Source of the DNA: a virus
Virus record (IMG/VR): IMGVR_UViG_3300048592_001375
Location: 1 to 37,456 of that record
Direction: 5' to 3' (one strand)
DNA length: 37,456 nucleotides
Under the pieces are notes generated by a model that was not told the DNA's origin, searched no databases, and saw nothing but the letters and a program-made list of their open reading frames with translations. Of the stretch, positions 35,433 through 37,456 are shown in pieces (position 1 is the first letter of the stretch; each line of letters begins with the position of its first letter). Position numbers and translations under genes: made by a program.

Positions 35433-35727
35433 TGTCGGATGTCTCCTGTGATGTGTCGGTGGGTTGCATCCAGTCCGGGCAGCGGCCGGAGAGGTGTTGG
35501 CGAGATTCTGGTGCGGGAGCGGAAGGGGCATTCTGTTCAGAAGCGACTGCTGCGGCACAACGCTCGATGGCGTCGGGCGGAAAAAGCAGACGTCCGCCTG
35601 GACCCGTTGGTTGGAAGTAGAGGAGCTTGCCCTGCCGTTTGAGACGGTGTAGAGTCGCGGAGGACAGGCGACTATAGACGCTAAGTTCTTTGATGGTCAG
35701 GAGTTTGACGGCAGCCTCTTCCGCCAT
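35422..35727 (-). CDS. AlpA/MerR-type HTH excisionase-like protein
   Basis: A 101-aa protein starting MAEEAAVKLLTIKELSVYSR; the segment LLTIKELSVYSRLSSATLHRLKRQGKLLYFQPTGPGGRLLFPPDAIER is the HTH_17/AlpA excisionase fold (winged helix, about residues 9-57). The C-terminus is low-complexity. It overlaps the integrase gene, so it likely controls direction of integration or integrase transcription for the right-hand element. Confidence 0.85.
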   Translation of the reverse strand: MAEEAAVKLLTIKELSVYSRLSSATLHRLKRQGKLLYFQPTGPGGRLLFPPDAIERCAAAVASEQNAPSAPAPESRQHLSGRCPDWMQPTDTSQETSDNAS

Positions 35728-35811
35728 GATCGTGCCCTCGGCGAAGTGGACATTTCTGTGCAGCCCGGTGTGGGCTATCCATCTTCTTCCGTTTCCGAAA
35801 TAATGAGGGCA

Positions 35812-36210
35812 TTACGGTTTGGTGGACGTAGGTGAGGTAGCGCGACCACGAACGTCGGACGCCGAGACCGCCGTTCGACTCCGTGGCGGATGCGAAAGAA
35901 CCACGGCTGGGATGTCATCCTCGGTCCGGTTTTCGTTGACGATGCTCGGCAACTGAGCGAGTTTCCTGACGAGTCGGCAGGCGTGTAGGGCATTCGAGAA
36001 GTTGGTACGTGGATCGAACCGCAGGAGAAAGATGCCAGCCTCCGCGAGTCCCCGCAGTGGCGTCTGGCAGATCGGGCGTAAACCGCTGGGGCGCAGGTTC
36101 GCGACATGCCTTCCTCGAGTCGTTGTCCCGCGTTTCTTCGCGAGACGAACGCCGTCGTCCCCGACCTTCGGATGTGTGGCGACTGGCGCAGGCACTTGGC
36201 ACGTCGCCAC
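35812..36210 (-). CDS. Doubtful ORF between excisionase and HTH gene
   Basis: A 132-aa minus-strand frame whose C-terminal half (GIFLLRFDPRTNFSNALHAC) looks protein-like, while the N-terminal half is Arg/Thr/Pro-rich. Two other frames are open over the same stretch, as expected from GC-rich DNA, and no start has a good binding site. It may be a decayed gene of the second element. The intergenic zone 35728-36274 shows nothing else that I can support. Confidence 0.25.
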   Translation of the reverse strand: MATCQVPAPVATHPKVGDDGVRLAKKRGTTTRGRHVANLRPSGLRPICQTPLRGLAEAGIFLLRFDPRTNFSNALHACRLVRKLAQLPSIVNENRTEDDIPAVVLSHPPRSRTAVSASDVRGRATSPTSTKP

Positions 36211-36274
36211 TGGGAAATGTCTGCGTCCGCCACTTCTCCGGACGCCTCACCCTCGATAGGAGGTGATCGTCGCG

Positions 36275-37456
36275 ATGCCAGAGTCATCAGAATTGCCCCC
36301 GCAACACGAGCAGCCCCAAGACATCGGGCGACCGCCAAGCCAGCTCCATGACCTGCCGCTCCAATTCCGCTGGGAGGTAACCCGTCGGCACCCGTACTAT
36401 CTGGTTTTCTGGCTCAATGCTCTCCTTCACCGTCAGGGGCAGACAGGCGATCCCGATCAAGAACGGCTCCGACATGTGGCAAGCATGATCTTGAACAGCA
36501 TCGGAGTGACCGGCGAGCCGGTTGACCCCGGCATTCCATTTGAAAAACTAGGCGACATCGATCCCATTTTTCTGTCTGGGGCGATCCAGCCTTTGACACT
36601 ACGTGCCATAGCCACGATGTTGATTAGCGCGATGCCGGCGGCTGAGCGAGCTGCGTTGGGCGCATTTTTCATGTCGTCGGGCGACGCCCAATACGCAATA
36701 GACGGTGATGACTGGAGACGCTCTGCCCAGGCAATGCGGGCGATGGATCGATTGGCGCGAGTGCCTAGCGCGAGCTTAGACTCCTATCCGGATGCGCCCT
36801 TGTTCTACATCCACATGGGAGCGTCCCAGCGCACGATAGTCCATGACGTCGAGGACTTCGTTCGTCGTTGGAAGCGGCGTCATGGCATAACTGAACGGCG
36901 ATTCCACACCGAGAAGCTACCGCTCTATCTGCAGGTTTGGGACTTGCGGGAGGGGTGGACCGGTGACCGCTACGATCGGGCCCGTGAGCAGACGCTGAAG
37001 CAAATCTCCCGTCAGTTCAAGGTATCAGTCTCAACTACAGCCAGCCGGTACAATTCAGCATTTCAGCTAATCACCGGACACGATTTCTCGATGGACCTTT
37101 GGCGACGATTGTTGGGACCGCTGAAATTGAGTGGGTTATTTGTGGACGCAGAGGCGATACTCGCAGCTCCGATGCGGCGTCGGCTTGCGTCGCCGATTCG
37201 CCGGGAAGTACCGGACTCCGTCGTCACCCCAAAAGTGCAACGGGCGCACTCGACCGGACTGGTGGAGAACGAGAGCGCCCGCAAAGATGGTGGTCTGGAG
37301 TCCCTCGAAGTGTTGTGGGACGCAGAGGATCTGATGGCGCGAGGATTGTCGGACGAAGAAATTGCAGAGCGTCTGGGAGTCTCACTTGTGGAGATCACCT
37401 ACATCCGGGACCGAACGGAGGAGTTTCGTCAGATCCAGCACGGCCGCAACGAATAA
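36275..37456 (+). CDS. Protein of unknown function with a C-terminal HTH
   Basis: ATG 36275 has AGGAGGT at 36257-36263 with 11 bp spacing; the GTG at 36263 overlaps that site. The 393-aa product has an N-terminal motif LQFRWEVTRRHPYYLVFW, which resembles the start of DUF6499/transcriptional-regulator-type domains found beside integrases in planctomycetes. A middle helical region has VHDVEDFVRRWKRRHGI and QTLKQISRQFKVSVSTTASRYNSAFQLI. The C-terminus has a further HTH (DLMARGLSDEEIAERLGVSLVEITYIRDR). It reads divergently from the AlpA/integrase operon and may regulate it. The stop is at the last base of the window. Confidence 0.72.
   Translation: MPESSELPPQHEQPQDIGRPPSQLHDLPLQFRWEVTRRHPYYLVFWLNALLHRQGQTGDPDQERLRHVASMILNSIGVTGEPVDPGIPFEKLGDIDPIFLSGAIQPLTLRAIATMLISAMPAAERAALGAFFMSSGDAQYAIDGDDWRRSAQAMRAMDRLARVPSASLDSYPDAPLFYIHMGASQRTIVHDVEDFVRRWKRRHGITERRFHTEKLPLYLQVWDLREGWTGDRYDRAREQTLKQISRQFKVSVSTTASRYNSAFQLITGHDFSMDLWRRLLGPLKLSGLFVDAEAILAAPMRRRLASPIRREVPDSVVTPKVQRAHSTGLVENESARKDGGLESLEVLWDAEDLMARGLSDEEIAERLGVSLVEITYIRDRTEEFRQIQHGRNE

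Noticed and set aside
36002-36266. Two overlapping 85-aa plus-strand ORFs
   Set aside because: Arg/Pro-rich frames without binding sites, overlapping each other and a minus frame; typical GC-rich noise.

Overview
The window is GC-rich DNA that I read as most of an HK97-type tailed prophage, probably in a planctomycete. The host inference rests on style, not on a marker gene: dense families of GC-rich palindromic repeats between genes, AlpA-plus-integrase pairs, and a 36 kb right-flank protein of a type I associate with planctomycetes. No rRNA or complete tRNA is present.

Left end (1-1930): small plus-strand genes sit between 59-93 bp imperfect palindromes. The palindromes begin with GGCATAAC (overlapping the stop codon of the gene before) and end with GTTATGCC (about 10 bp before the ribosome binding site of the gene after). 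This is the layout of an integron gene-cassette array without an integrase in view (CALIN-like), with five whole sites and one half site. One detail departs from canonical attC: the unpaired bases lie in the half next to GTTATGC instead of the half next to the RYYYAAC box.

Early module (1931-6961, plus strand): a winged-helix protein is preceded by five 10-bp direct repeats and carries the same octamer four times inside its own gene, a lambda-O-like arrangement that makes a candidate replication origin. It is followed by two small genes, a 759-aa ParB-domain protein and a C5-cytosine DNA methyltransferase.

Modification and virion-surface module (6922-13251, minus strand, transcribed right to left): a two-domain glycosyltransferase, a GT25-sulfotransferase fusion, a protein with a Cys-containing motif, and two Cys-rich proteins with Ser/Asp and (PPSSD)n repeats, then a large tail-associated protein.

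Tail module (13414-17868, minus): tape measure, G/GT chaperones with an A9 -1 frameshift site, tail tube candidate and small membrane-associated proteins. A lipoprotein-like trypsin-family protease with collagen-like segments follows upstream (17902-19326).

A divergent plus-strand three-gene module (19898-21256) with its own promoter and a 13-bp inverted-repeat operator interrupts the structural operon. The head module (21300-31996, minus) then runs from tail completion and connector proteins back through capsid, a truncated Dam, protease, portal, large and small terminase, followed by HNH and a HTH/zinc protein.

Right end: tyrosine integrase with an intrinsic terminator, a serine-tRNA-like 3' fragment (attR candidate), then a second integrase with an AlpA-type excisionase and a HTH protein, likely a second element in tandem in the same tRNA. 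From the direction of the tRNA fragment, the prophage should extend leftward to an intact tRNA outside the window, which would place the cassette array inside the prophage.
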